This document shows, piece by piece, positions 1-9,332 of a stretch of 64,000 bases of DNA. The translations under genes and the position numbers were made by a program. The stretch comes from Thiobacillus denitrificans DSM 12475 (GTDB lineage: Bacteria > Pseudomonadota > Gammaproteobacteria > Burkholderiales > Thiobacillaceae), in assembly GCF_000376425.1 (NCBI RefSeq), contig NZ_AQWL01000004.1:204251-268250 (forward strand), read 5' to 3'. Every line of letters begins with the position of its first letter. The first letter of the stretch is position 1. The notes beneath the pieces are model-generated. The model had not been told where the DNA came from, made no database searches, and saw only the letters and a program-made list of their open reading frames with translations.

Positions 1-1950
1 CAGCAGGTCGACCACCGCCGCGCATTCCTCGACGGTGCGCACGAAGGGAATCATGACCTCGACGTTGGTGAGCCCGATGACGTCGCGCACTTTTTTCAGC
101 GCACGGCACTCCAGCTCGAACGCCGGGCGGAACAGTGGCGACACGTAGCGCGCTGCGCCGCGCAGCCCCAGCATGGGATTCTCCTCCTTCGGCTCGTAGC
201 GGCCGCCGCCGAGCAGGTTGGCGTATTCGTTGGACTTGAAGTCGCTCAATCGCACGATCGCCGGCTGCGGCCAGAACGCGGCCGCCAGCGTGGCGATGCC
301 CTCGGCCAGCTTGTCGACGTAGAAGGACACCGGATCGGCGTAGCCGGCGGTACGCCGTTCGATCTCGTCGCGCAGCTCGGGCGTCTGGCCGGCATGGTCG
401 AGCAGCGCCAGCGGATGCACACCGATCATGCGCGCGATGATGAATTCGAGGCGCGCGAGGCCGATGCCGTGGTTCGGAATCTGCGCGAATTCGAAGGCGC
501 GCTCCGGGTTGCCGACGTTCATCATCAGCTTGACCGGGGGCTCGGCCAGGGTTTCGCTCATCAGCGTTTCCACCGTGAACGGCAGCTTGCCCGCATAGAT
601 CCTGCCGGTATCGCCCTCGGCGCACGACACCGTCACCGTCTCGCCGTCCTTCAGCACCGTGGTCGCCGCGCCGGTACCGACCACGGCGGGGATGCCCAGT
701 TCGCGCGCCACGATCGCGGCGTGGCAGGTGCGGCCGCCGCGGTTGGTGACGATCGCCGCGGCCCGCTTCATCACCGGCTCCCAGTCGGGATCGGTCATGT
801 CGCTCACCAGCACGTCGCCCGGCTGCACACGATCCATTTCCGCCGGGCTGGCGATCACCCGCACCACGCCGGCACCGATTTTCTGGCCGATGGCGCGGCC
901 GCTGATGCGCACCTCGCCGGTGGCCTCCAGCACGTAGCGCTCGCCGCCACTTTTCTCGCGCGTCTTCACCGTTTCCGGCCGCGCCTGCACGATGAAAAGT
1001 TCACCGGTTTCACCATCCTTGGCCCACTCGACGTCCATCGGCCGGGCATAGTGGCGTTCGATCTGCACCGCCTGGCGCGCCAGTTCCAGCACTTCGGCGT
1101 CGGTCAGCGCGAACTGCCGGCGCAGCTCCAGCGGAGTCTCCTCGACCGCGGTGGCGCCATCGCGCCAGACCATGCGGATGGCTTTTTCGCCCAGCTCGCG
1201 CCGCACCACGGCGGGAAAGCCTTGCGCCAGCGTCGGCTTGTGCACGTAGAACTCGTCCGGGTTGACCGAGCCTTGCACCACGGTTTCACCCAGCCCGTAG
1301 GCGGCGGTGATGAACACCACGTCGCGAAACCCGGATTCGGTATCGAGCGTGAACAGCACCCCCGAACACGCGATGTCGGAACGCACCATGCGCTGCACCC
1401 CGGCCGACAACGCCACCTCGGCATGGTCGAAGCCGTGATGCTCACGGTAGGCGATGGCACGGTCGTTGTAGAGCGAGGCGAACACCTTTTTCACGTGTGC
1501 CAGCAGCGCGTCTTCGCCACGTACGTGCAGATAGGTCTCCTGCTGGCCGGCGAACGAGGCGTCGGGCAGATCCTCGGCGGTGGCCGATGAGCGCACCGCC
1601 ACCGATACTGCATCGCCGAGCGCCGCATAGGCGGCGCGCAGACCGCTTTCCAGTGCGGGCTGCAGGCTGGCTGCTTCCACCCAGGCGCGAATCTCCACGC
1701 CGGCCGCGGTCAGCGCCGTCACGTCCGCCACGTCGAGCGCCGCCAGCCGCGCATGGATGCGCGCGCGCAAATCGTTATGATCGAGAAAATCCCAGAACGC
1801 CTGTGCGGTGGTGGCGAACCCGCCCGGCACCTTGACTCCCGCTCCCGCCAGATGGCGGATCATTTCGCCGAGCGAGGCATTCTTGCCGCCCACGCGCGGC
1901 ACATCCGCGATCGACAAGGCATCCAGCGGCACAATATAGTCAGCAGACAT
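1..1950 (-). CDS. ppsA: Phosphoenolpyruvate synthase, N-terminal 650 residues (cut by window edge)
   Basis: Converts pyruvate, ATP and water to PEP, AMP and phosphate; an autotroph needs it for gluconeogenic supply. The reverse-strand frame starts [18 protein letters not shown] and carries the ATP-binding N-terminal domain ([10 protein letters not shown] near residue 22), then the phosphohistidine loop [21 protein letters not shown] around residue 400, then the start of the PEP-binding barrel. The frame runs off the left edge without a stop; the family is about 790 residues, so roughly 140 are missing. It is divergent from ppsR, whose product controls it, with only 12 bp between the two ATG codons. 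Confidence 0.96.
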   Translation of the reverse strand, partial: MSADYIVPLDALSIADVPRVGGKNASLGEMIRHLAGAGVKVPGGFATTAQAFWDFLDHNDLRARIHARLAALDVADVTALTAAGVEIRAWVEAASLQPALESGLRAAYAALGDAVSVAVRSSATAEDLPDASFAGQQETYLHVRGEDALLAHVKKVFASLYNDRAIAYREHHGFDHAEVALSAGVQRMVRSDIACSGVLFTLDTESGFRDVVFITAAYGLGETVVQGSVNPDEFYVHKPTLAQGFPAVVRRELGEKAIRMVWRDGATAVEETPLELRRQFALTDAEVLELARQAVQIERHYARPMDVEWAKDGETGELFIVQARPETVKTREKSGGERYVLEATGEVRISGRAIGQKIGAGVVRVIASPAEMDRVQPGDVLVSDMTDPDWEPVMKRAAAIVTNRGGRTCHAAIVARELGIPAVVGTGAATTVLKDGETVTVSCAEGDTGRIYAGKLPFTVETLMSETLAEPPVKLMMNVGNPERAFEFAQIPNHGIGLARLEFIIARMIGVHPLALLDHAGQTPELRDEIERRTAGYADPVSFYVDKLAEGIATLAAAFWPQPAIVRLSDFKSNEYANLLGGGRYEPKEENPMLGLRGAARYVSPLFRPAFELECRALKKVRDVIGLTNVEVMIPFVRTVEECAAVVDLL

Positions 1951-1962
1951 TAGGTGAGCTCC

Positions 1963-2739
1963 ATGAATAATTGCAGCGTATTTTGCGTGTCCGACCACAC
2001 CGGCGTGACGGTCGAAGCCGTCGCCAAAAGCGTGCTGGCGCAATTCCCGCGTCTTGAGTTTAGCCTGATTACGCTGCCCTTCGTCGACAGCGCCGGGAAA
2101 GCGCAGGCCGCCGCCGCGCGCATTGCCGCCGCGCCCCGCGCCCTGGTGTTTTCCACGCTGACCGACCCTGCGCTGCGTGCACTCTTGCGCAGCGCAGGGT
2201 CGGGCCTGTTCGACGTATTCGAACTGGTCGCTCCCGCTGTCGAGGCCTCGCTCGGCCAGACTGCCACCCCCAGCGGCGGCCACACCCACGGCATGGCGCC
2301 CGACTACGAGGCGCGCATGGACGCCGTCAACTTTGCGCTCAACCTGGACGACGGCCTCAACCCCGAACGCCTCGGCCAGGCCGACCTCATCCTGGTCGGC
2401 GTCTCGCGCGTCGGCAAAACCCCCAGCGCGCTCTATCTCGCCCTGCAATACGGCCTGCGCGTCGCCAACTATCCGCTCACCCCGGACGACCTTGCCCATC
2501 CCGCGCTGCCCGGCGTCCTGCTCACCCATCTGCCGCGGCTACGCGCCCTGACCCTGTCGGCCGAGCGCCTCAGTGCCATCCGCCAGGCGCGCTACCCCGA
2601 CAGCCGCTACGCCAGTCCGCAACAATGCCGCGAAGAGCTGGTTACTGCCGAGGCGCTCTTCAAGCGTCACGCCCTTCCCGTCCTCGACACCACCCGCATG
2701 TCGGTGGAAGAAATCGCGGCACGCCTGCGGCACCCCTAG
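1963..2739 (+). CDS. ppsR: PEP synthase regulatory protein (bifunctional kinase/pyrophosphorylase, DUF299)
   Basis: ADP-dependent kinase and Pi-dependent pyrophosphorylase that inactivates and reactivates PEP synthase by threonine phosphorylation next to the catalytic histidine. The protein begins [23 protein letters not shown], and the family P-loop GVSRVGKTP lies near residues 146-154; the length of 258 residues is slightly short of the usual ~270. An in-frame GTG lies 9 bp upstream, but AGGTGAG at 1952-1958 is spaced correctly for ATG 1963, which decides the start. It is head-to-head with its target ppsA, as in many proteobacteria. Confidence 0.95.
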   Translation: MNNCSVFCVSDHTGVTVEAVAKSVLAQFPRLEFSLITLPFVDSAGKAQAAAARIAAAPRALVFSTLTDPALRALLRSAGSGLFDVFELVAPAVEASLGQTATPSGGHTHGMAPDYEARMDAVNFALNLDDGLNPERLGQADLILVGVSRVGKTPSALYLALQYGLRVANYPLTPDDLAHPALPGVLLTHLPRLRALTLSAERLSAIRQARYPDSRYASPQQCREELVTAEALFKRHALPVLDTTRMSVEEIAARLRHP

Positions 2740-2852
2740 CTGGCCCGCCCGCACTCAAGTTTTCTGCCATTCGACCGTTTGAACAGACGCCTTGCATCGA
2801 TGCAGCCTGCGGTGCGCATCCCTGCCCTTGTTCAAATACCAGGAGTTTTCTG

Positions 2853-2930
2853 ATGTCCGGCCATTTTTCGAGCACCCGCTCATTCGCCGCCATACTCCCC
2901 GCCGCAGCAGGGTTGTGGACGGATGGATGA
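2853..2930 (+). CDS. Possible 25-residue leader peptide before the GGDEF-EAL gene
   Basis: A short open frame starting MSGHFSSTRSFAAILPAAAG and ending at TGA 2928-2930. It is preceded by a good Shine-Dalgarno (AGGAG at 2841-2845, 7 bp before the ATG). It ends 36 bp before the preferred start of the downstream signalling gene and directly abuts an alternative TTG start. Seen: the frame and its ribosome site. Inferred: translation, perhaps coupled to the downstream gene. No known family is recognised and chance occurrence is possible. Confidence 0.25.
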   Translation: MSGHFSSTRSFAAILPAAAGLWTDG

Positions 2931-2966
2931 TTGCAAGCGCAGGAATTCCGCCAGGAAAATCACAGT

Positions 2967-4988
2967 TTGAACACCATGCACGCCGAGATCGATGCCGATG
3001 CGAAGGCGGGGCTGCGTCCTGCCCTCCCCTCAACCTGGCGACGCGCGCTGTTTGCGGGGTTTGTCACCCAGTTGCTGCTGATCCTGTTCGTAACCGCCAT
3101 CGGTTTGCAGCAGCTGAGGATGACCGCCGACAACCTCGGCACGGTCGTCGACGTCCACATGCGCAAGCTGAGCCTCACCAAGGCCATGATGAGCGCCGCT
3201 CGCGAACGCACGCTCAGCATGCTCAGGCTGGCCCAGAGCGACGACCCGTTCGAGCGGGACGGGTTTATCATGCAGTTCGACGCGGGCGCCTCGGCCTTTG
3301 CCAATGCGCGGATAGCGCTGCTGAACATGCCCCTGAGTAGCCGCGAACGCGAACTGATCGCCCTGCAGGGACGGTTGACCGGCATTGCCCAGCAGATTCA
3401 CAACCGGGTTGCCGACACGTTCCGCAACGACGTCAGCCGGAAAGCCGAAGAACGCATCCTCGCCGATGCCATTCCGGCACAGAACAATGTTCTGGACGTG
3501 CTCGCGCAACTCGACGCCGAAACCCAGAAAATCGCGCTGGCGGCCAGTCGCGAGGCGCACGAGGCGCACGGGGTAGCGCGTTTCTGGATGTATCTGTTGT
3601 CCGGCGTTGCCCTGCTGCTGGGGATCCTGGTCGCTGCAGCCGTCATTCATTACACCAATCGCGTCAGCCGCGAACGTGAACATCTCGCCACCCACGACAC
3701 CTTGACCGGCCTGCCCAACCGCATGCTGTTCATGGATCGCCTGGAGCAGGCACTGGTGCGTGCGCAGCGGCGTAAAACGCTGGTGGGCGTCATGTTCATC
3801 GATCTGGACCGCTTCAAGCGCGTCAACGACACTCTCGGCCATGCCATGGGCGACACGCTCATCAGCGAGGTGGCCGGGCGCCTGCAGGCAGCCACGCGTG
3901 CCGAGGACATCGTGGCGCGGCTGGGCGGCGACGAATTCGTGGTGGTCATCGATGCCGCCAAGCTCAACCATATCCTGCAGGTCGTGGAAAAAATCCTGGC
4001 TGTCGTAGGCAGGCCCTACCAGATCGCCGGACGCGAGATTTTTGGCAGCTGCAGCATCGGTGTCAGCGTCTATCCGAATGACGGCGCCGACTCCGGCAGC
4101 CTGCTGAAGAACGCCGACACGGCGATGTACACCGCCAAGAGTGGCGGCAGAAACCGCTTCCAGCTTTACGATACGGCGATGAACGCCATGGCGGAAGAAA
4201 GACTGCAGTTGGAAACCGAGCTGCACTATGCGCTGCAGCGCAACGAATTCGTATTTCATTACCAGCCCCAACTCGACCTGGAAACCGGGCGCATCCACGG
4301 CGTCGAGGCACTGATCCGCTGGAACAGCCCGGACAAGGGTCTGCTCGGCCCGGCTGTTTTTCTGGAGCTGCTGGAAGAATCCGGCGGCATCGTCGGCATC
4401 GGGCGGTCGCTTTTGCTGGCAGCCTGCCGTCAGACTGCAAGCTGGCACGCCGCCGGGTTCGCCGATCTGGGCGTTGCCGTCAACGTCTCCAGCAAGGAAT
4501 TCTGGCACGCATCCCTGCTCGCGAACGTGCGCGACGCGCTGGCGCAATCCGGCCTGCCTGCGCACTCGCTGCAGCTCGAACTGACCGAAGGCATTTTCAT
4601 GGAAAACGTCGACGCGGCCGTAGAGAAAATCCTCGCCTTGAAGGCGCTGGGAATCGCCGTGGCCGTCGACGACTTCGGCACCGGCTACTCGTCTTTGGCC
4701 CACTTGAAGCGCTTCCCGCTCGACGTCCTGAAAATCGACCGCTATTTCGTCAAGGACATCCAGCACGCCCCGGTCAACGAAGCGCTCATCGGCTCGATCC
4801 TCGCCCTGTGCACAGGGCTGGGTCTCGGCACCGTCGCCGAAGGGGTGGAGAACAGGGACCAGCTCGAATCGCTGCGCAAGCTCGGCTGCCGCATCGTGCA
4901 GGGCTATTTCATCAGCCGGCCGGTTCCGGCCGAGCAGATCACCGCGCTGCTGGGCCGCGACTGGCTGCAGGAGTTCGGCCAGGCTTGA
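2967..4988 (+). CDS. Membrane GGDEF-EAL protein (cyclic-di-GMP synthesis/hydrolysis)
   Basis: Predicted inner-membrane c-di-GMP enzyme of about 673 residues. TM1 lies at residues 28-47 and TM2 at about 206-228. The ~155-residue region between them is predicted periplasmic and helical and resembles a four-helix sensor. A GGDEF domain follows with an intact GGDEF motif near residue 320, then an EAL domain with EAL near 447, NVSSKEF, ELTEG, DDFGTGYS, KIDR and AEGVEN. Both catalytic signatures are therefore intact. Start choice: AGGAAAA at 2953-2959 sits 7 bp before TTG 2967; ATG 2976 is 16 bp away, and TTG 2931 is also possible. The ligand sensed cannot be told from sequence. Confidence 0.88.
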   Translation: MNTMHAEIDADAKAGLRPALPSTWRRALFAGFVTQLLLILFVTAIGLQQLRMTADNLGTVVDVHMRKLSLTKAMMSAARERTLSMLRLAQSDDPFERDGFIMQFDAGASAFANARIALLNMPLSSRERELIALQGRLTGIAQQIHNRVADTFRNDVSRKAEERILADAIPAQNNVLDVLAQLDAETQKIALAASREAHEAHGVARFWMYLLSGVALLLGILVAAAVIHYTNRVSREREHLATHDTLTGLPNRMLFMDRLEQALVRAQRRKTLVGVMFIDLDRFKRVNDTLGHAMGDTLISEVAGRLQAATRAEDIVARLGGDEFVVVIDAAKLNHILQVVEKILAVVGRPYQIAGREIFGSCSIGVSVYPNDGADSGSLLKNADTAMYTAKSGGRNRFQLYDTAMNAMAEERLQLETELHYALQRNEFVFHYQPQLDLETGRIHGVEALIRWNSPDKGLLGPAVFLELLEESGGIVGIGRSLLLAACRQTASWHAAGFADLGVAVNVSSKEFWHASLLANVRDALAQSGLPAHSLQLELTEGIFMENVDAAVEKILALKALGIAVAVDDFGTGYSSLAHLKRFPLDVLKIDRYFVKDIQHAPVNEALIGSILALCTGLGLGTVAEGVENRDQLESLRKLGCRIVQGYFISRPVPAEQITALLGRDWLQEFGQA

Positions 4989-5015
4989 GGCGTGCAGCCG
5001 GACAGCGCAGACCGT

Positions 5016-5795
5016 TTATCGCCTGCGCTGCCGGGCGGCCTCGAATACCGCCACCGCCAGCGCGGCCGACGCATTCAGCGACTCGATCCTGCCCGCCATC
5101 GGAATCTGCGCGCTCAGCTGAGCCGCATCACGCACCGCGGCGGACAGCCCCGCGCCTTCGTTGCCGGCGATAAGCGCAAGCGGCCCGTCGAGGTCGAGCG
5201 CATAGAAATCGCTGTCCTCGGCCGGTGCGAGCGCGACGCTGCGGCCGGCAAAGCCTTTCAGCCAGGTCACCAGATCCGCCCCCAGCCGCATCGGCAGCAC
5301 GAACTGCGCGCCCTGTCCGCCGCGCAGCGCCTTGGGCGACCAGGGATCGTGGCAGCCCTTCGACAGCACCGCCAGCGTCGCCCCCGCCGCCGCGCCGGTA
5401 CGCAGCATGGCGCCGAGATTGCCGGGGTCCTGGATATCCTCCAGCACGACGGCGAGCGCAACGCCGCCCGGCGGCGGCGGCGCGAGCCAGGCCGCCTCGG
5501 CGAGCAAGCCGGTCGGCGTGGCAACCGGGGCGAGCTCGGCAAACAGCGCGTCAGGCAAGACGATGGCCTTGGCGCGGGAACAGCGCGCGGCCAGCTGCGC
5601 GAATCGCTCCCGGCCGAACGAGGCGGCGCGTGCCAGCGTATGCGGCTGGCCGCCGGCGTCGAGATAGGCCGCCAGCAGATGCTCGCCGTCGAGCAGCGTC
5701 ATCTGCGCCTCGCGCCGCGCGCGAGCCGACTCGGCGAGCTTCTTCAACCGTTTGAAGATGGGATTGTCGCGCGAGGAAATGGCGGTCTCGGTCAT
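5016..5795 (-). CDS. SpoU/TrmH-family RNA 2'-O-ribose methyltransferase
   Basis: SAM-dependent SPOUT methylase acting on an rRNA or tRNA ribose; the target is not known. The 259-residue protein starts MTETAISSRDNPIFKRLKKL, a substrate-binding N-terminus typical of the TsnR/RlmB-like branch. The SPOUT motifs follow: LEDIQDPGNLGAMLRTGAAAG (motif 1), LIAGNEGAGLS (motif 2) and IPMAGRIESLNASAALAVAVFEA (motif 3). A second SpoU enzyme, RlmB, is encoded at 10.6 kb, so this is a paralogue. It converges with the GGDEF-EAL gene upstream and is divergent from the glycosyltransferase, 43 bp away. Confidence 0.9.
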   Translation of the reverse strand: MTETAISSRDNPIFKRLKKLAESARARREAQMTLLDGEHLLAAYLDAGGQPHTLARAASFGRERFAQLAARCSRAKAIVLPDALFAELAPVATPTGLLAEAAWLAPPPPGGVALAVVLEDIQDPGNLGAMLRTGAAAGATLAVLSKGCHDPWSPKALRGGQGAQFVLPMRLGADLVTWLKGFAGRSVALAPAEDSDFYALDLDGPLALIAGNEGAGLSAAVRDAAQLSAQIPMAGRIESLNASAALAVAVFEAARQRRR

Positions 5796-5838
5796 GCGCC
5801 GATTATCCGCGATTCATCCGGCAAGCTACACTCACACG

Positions 5839-6798
5839 ATGCGCATCGCTCTCATCACGCCGTATGGCCGCGAACACCGCAACGGCAACTGGCACACCGC
5901 CGCACGCTGGGCGCGTTTCCTGCGCGAGGCGGGCCACGCGGTGCGGGCGCAGGTGGAATGGGATGGCCGCTCGGCCGACCTGATGCTGGCGCTGCATGCG
6001 CGGCGCAGCTTCGCCTCGATCCGCGCCTTTGCCGGGCGCTTTCCGAGCCACCCCCTGTTGCTGGCGCTGACCGGCACCGACCTGTACCGCGACATCCACG
6101 AAGACAGCGACGCCCAGCAGGCGCTGGAGCTCGCGCACCGGCTGATCGTGCTGCAGGATCGCGGGGTCGACGAGCTGGCCCCGCATCTGGCCGCCAAGAC
6201 GCGGGTGATTTACCAGTCGTCGCCCGACATTGCCCGCCTGCCCTCGCCTGCCCACACTTTCGAAGTGCTGGTGATCGGCCACCTGCGCACGGAAAAAGAC
6301 CCGTTCCGGGTGGCGCTGGCGACCGCCTACCTGCCCGAGCACTCGCGCATTCAGGTGACGCATCTGGGCAGCGCCCTGAGCAAGGAGATGGCCGACACCG
6401 CGACGCTGGCGCAAAGCAAGCTGCCGCGCTGGCACTGGCTCGGCGAGGTGCCGCACAAGACGGTGCTGAAGCGCTTGGCGCGGGCGCAGCTCATGGTCAT
6501 TCCATCGGTGCTGGAAGGCGGCGCCAACGTGATCTGCGAGGCCCTGGCGGCGGAGGTGCCGGTGCTGGCCTCGCACATGCCCGGCAACGTCGGCATGCTG
6601 GGCGAGGATTACCCCGGCTATTTTCCGGTGGGCGATGAAAGGCGGCTGGCCAGGCTGCTGGCCATGGCCGAACACGATCCCGGCTTTTATGCCGATTTGC
6701 TCGGCCACGCGCGTGCCCGACGCAGCCTGCTGCGGCCGGAACAGGAAGCCAGCCGGTTGCGGCAGTTGGTAGCGGAATTCGAGCAGAGCGCGGGGTGA
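5839..6798 (+). CDS. SenB-like glycosyltransferase (possible selenosugar synthase, TIGR04348-type)
   Basis: A 319-residue soluble GT-B-type glycosyltransferase. The N-terminus MRIALITPYGREHRNGNWHTA and the phrases ALRxLA-like LALTGTDLYRDI, VIGHLRTEKDPFRVALA, HLGSALS and EGGANVICEALAAEVPVLAS match the family I associate with SenB, which makes a selenosugar from UDP-sugar and selenophosphate in selenoneine synthesis. The expected partners senA (EgtB-like) and senC (SelD-like) are not nearby, so the assignment is tentative. The longer frame starting at 5752 is rejected because homology begins at ATG 5839. It converges with the TPR gene downstream. Confidence 0.6.
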   Translation: MRIALITPYGREHRNGNWHTAARWARFLREAGHAVRAQVEWDGRSADLMLALHARRSFASIRAFAGRFPSHPLLLALTGTDLYRDIHEDSDAQQALELAHRLIVLQDRGVDELAPHLAAKTRVIYQSSPDIARLPSPAHTFEVLVIGHLRTEKDPFRVALATAYLPEHSRIQVTHLGSALSKEMADTATLAQSKLPRWHWLGEVPHKTVLKRLARAQLMVIPSVLEGGANVICEALAAEVPVLASHMPGNVGMLGEDYPGYFPVGDERRLARLLAMAEHDPGFYADLLGHARARRSLLRPEQEASRLRQLVAEFEQSAG

Positions 6799-6829
6799 AA
6801 TAGCGGTCTGCGACTGCGCAAGCGGGCGG

Positions 6830-7501
6830 TCACCCCTCGGCAAACAGAATCCCGAACATGCGCGCGCGTTCGGCTGCGCTCAGGCCGCGCAGCACCCGCA
6901 CCGCTTCGCGTGCCACCCGTGCGTCGCGCGTGATCGAATATTCGACCGCCAGCGCACGCCAGACCTCGGCCAGCGTCGGGTCGGTGGCCTGCAGCTTTTG
7001 CAGTGCCTGCATCACCCCGTCCTGCCCTTTGGTCAGATAAAACGTCAGCCCCAGGTTGTGCCAGGCCTGGACGTAGTCGGGATCGATCTCCACCGCCGCG
7101 CGATACGCCTGCATCGCCTCGCGCGGGCGCCCGCTGTCGCGGTAGGCATTGCCCAGATTGTTGTGCGCATACACATCGCCAGGGTCCAGGCGCACATTCC
7201 GCCGATATGCCACGATCGCTTCGGCGAACCGCCCCAGCTCGCCCAGCGCGCGCCCCTGAACGAACCAGGCCAGCGCACTCTTCGCATCGGCCAGCGCCCA
7301 GGCCTGCCCCCACGCCAGCAGGCCTGGCCAGTCGGCGCGTTTTTCCAGCGCCTGCGCCTGCCGCACCCACTCGGCCTGCGGACGGGCGGCCAGCGCCGCC
7401 TGGCCGTTGTCCAGACCGAAGGTCTGGGCGGCAGCAGCCGCCGCCGGGCCTGCAAGCGCAAGGCAGAGCAACAACAACAAGCAAGAGAGACGGTCAGGCA
7501 T
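6830..7501 (-). CDS. Exported TPR protein
   Basis: About 223 residues with an N-terminal signal peptide (MPDRLSCLLLLLCLALAGPAAAAAA) followed by TPR units. The clearest repeats are AIVAYRRNVRLDPGDVYAHNNLGNAY and AMQAYRAAVEIDPDYVQAWHNLG, two consecutive canonical units in the middle of the protein. It is likely periplasmic and mediates protein-protein contacts; the partner is unknown. The frame extends 13 codons further upstream, but the signal peptide begins at ATG 7501. It is divergent from the ycaO gene 101 bp away. Confidence 0.8.
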   Translation of the reverse strand: MPDRLSCLLLLLCLALAGPAAAAAAQTFGLDNGQAALAARPQAEWVRQAQALEKRADWPGLLAWGQAWALADAKSALAWFVQGRALGELGRFAEAIVAYRRNVRLDPGDVYAHNNLGNAYRDSGRPREAMQAYRAAVEIDPDYVQAWHNLGLTFYLTKGQDGVMQALQKLQATDPTLAEVWRALAVEYSITRDARVAREAVRVLRGLSAAERARMFGILFAEG

Positions 7502-7602
7502 GGGGCAGGATGCAGCCGGCAAGGTTACGGGGGTCGGCATTCATTTTACGCCGTACTTGACGCATCGCTTATGCTGTTCGCTGTCCAGAAAAGAGCCACC
7601 TC

Positions 7603-9321
7603 ATGCACGTCACCGAACACTTCATTCCCGGCAAGGATGCCTCGCTCGAAGCGTCGATCGCCACCCTGCAATCCAGGCTCGAAGCGATCGGCTTCCACAT
7701 CGAGGAACGCTCCTGGCTCAATCCGGTGGAAGGCGTGTGGTCGGTACACATCCGCGACCGCGACTGCCCGCTGCTGTTCACCAATGGCAAGGGCGCCTCG
7801 GAACTGGCCGCGCGGGCGAGCGCGCTGGGCGAATATTTCGAGCGGCTGTCGACCAACTATTTCTGGACCCACTTCCATCTGGGTGCGACGATCGCCAACC
7901 GGGAATACGTCCATCACCCCGCCGAGCGCTGGTTCGCGCTCGGCGACAGCGGCGATGCCTGGCCAGCCGGCCTGCTCACGTCCACGCTGCAGGGCCTCTA
8001 CAACCCGGAAGCAAGCGTGCGCGCCGACCAGCTGGTCGACCTCAATTCCGGCAACGCCACACGCGGCATCTGCGCGATTCCCTACCAGCGGCTGCGTGAC
8101 GGCGAAACCGTGTATTTTCCGGTCAACCTGATCGGCAACCTCTACGTCAGCAACGGCATGTCGGCCGGCAACACGCCGATGGAGGCGCGCACCCAGGCGT
8201 TGTCCGAAATCTTCGAACGCCACATCAAGTTCCGCATCATCGAGGAAGGCCTGTGCCTGCCCGACGTGCCCGCAGCCGTCATCGATCGCTATCCGCACAT
8301 CGCCGCCGGCATCCGCGCGTTGCGTTGCGCCGGCTTCGGCATCCTGGTGAAGGACGCCTCGCTCGGCGGCCTCTATCCGGTGATGAACGTCACCCTGCTG
8401 CATCCCGAGGATCAGGGCTGCTTCGCCAGCTTCGGCGCGCACCCGCGCTTCGAAGTGGCGCTGGAACGCGCGCTGACCGAGCTGCTGCAAGGTCGTGCGC
8501 TCGATTCGCTGGCAGGCTTTCCCGCTCCCGGATTTGACGAGGCCGAAATCGCCGATCCGCAGAACCTGGAAATCCACTTCGTCGATTCCAGCGGCGTGAT
8601 TTCCTGGCAGTTCCTGCGCGACACCCCCGACTTCGACTTCGTCGACTGGAACTTCGGCACCACCACCGAAGAGGACTACGCGTGGTCGGTCGACGCCCTG
8701 CAGGCCGACGGGCACGATATCTACATCGCCGATTTCGAGCATCTGGGCGTCTACGCCTGCCGCATCCTGGTGCCCGGCGTGTCCGAGATCTACCCGTTCG
8801 AGGAGCTCGAATTCGAGAACAACAGCGTCGGCAACCTGATCCGCCCGGCGCTCGCGCGCCTGCCCGAACTGGGCGACGACGAATGCGCCGAGCTGTTTGA
8901 CCTGATAATCGAGCTGGAACTGGCCGACGACCGTCTCGTCACCGTGCTGATCGGCCTGGCGCCGGATGCCGATTCGCCGTGGACCGATCTGCGCGTCGGC
9001 GAACTCAAGCTGCTGCTCGCGCTGGCCCTCGGCGACGACGACGCCATCCTCGAAGGCTGCACCTGGATCGCCCAGTACGGCCAGCGCAGCGAAGCGCGCC
9101 TCAAGGTCTACCGCTGCATCGCCGACCTCGTCCAGCTCGGCGACCCCAATCCCTTCGAATCTGCGCTGGCCCTGCTGTACGGCCGCGAGACACTGGAACT
9201 GGCGTTCGCGCTATTCAACCAGGACGAACGCTTTTTCGGGCTGACCAAACTGGGCAGCGACTTCGAAGGCAGCGCGATGCACCGGCACCTGCTGGAGGCG
9301 TACCGCAAGGTGCGCGGCTAG
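7603..9321 (+). CDS. ycaO: YcaO-type ATP-dependent protein, Escherichia coli YcaO branch
   Basis: A 572-residue stand-alone YcaO close in length and architecture to E. coli YcaO (about 586). ATP/Mg-binding elements are visible: GKGASELAARASALGEYFERLS near residues 64-85 and NGMSAGNTPMEARTQALSEIFERH near 184-207. The C-terminal third is helical and TPR-like. YcaO domains phosphorylate backbone amides during azoline or thioamide formation; the E. coli protein has been linked genetically to RimO-dependent methylthiolation of ribosomal S12, but its reaction is unresolved. No cyclodehydratase partner or precursor peptide is seen. It is followed 11 bp later by a RIO-type kinase, suggesting one transcript. 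Confidence 0.9.
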   Translation: MHVTEHFIPGKDASLEASIATLQSRLEAIGFHIEERSWLNPVEGVWSVHIRDRDCPLLFTNGKGASELAARASALGEYFERLSTNYFWTHFHLGATIANREYVHHPAERWFALGDSGDAWPAGLLTSTLQGLYNPEASVRADQLVDLNSGNATRGICAIPYQRLRDGETVYFPVNLIGNLYVSNGMSAGNTPMEARTQALSEIFERHIKFRIIEEGLCLPDVPAAVIDRYPHIAAGIRALRCAGFGILVKDASLGGLYPVMNVTLLHPEDQGCFASFGAHPRFEVALERALTELLQGRALDSLAGFPAPGFDEAEIADPQNLEIHFVDSSGVISWQFLRDTPDFDFVDWNFGTTTEEDYAWSVDALQADGHDIYIADFEHLGVYACRILVPGVSEIYPFEELEFENNSVGNLIRPALARLPELGDDECAELFDLIIELELADDRLVTVLIGLAPDADSPWTDLRVGELKLLLALALGDDDAILEGCTWIAQYGQRSEARLKVYRCIADLVQLGDPNPFESALALLYGRETLELAFALFNQDERFFGLTKLGSDFEGSAMHRHLLEAYRKVRG

Positions 9322-9332
9322 ATCGATACCCG

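Noticed and set aside
394-1590. Long plus-strand open frame opposite ppsA
   Set aside because: It translates to a His/Arg-rich product with no family features. The minus strand reads as PEP synthase throughout.
2925-3340. Alternative-frame start ATG 2925 for the region before the GGDEF-EAL gene
   Set aside because: That frame gives a His/Arg-rich product with no domains; the c-di-GMP domains lie in the frame starting at 2967/2976.
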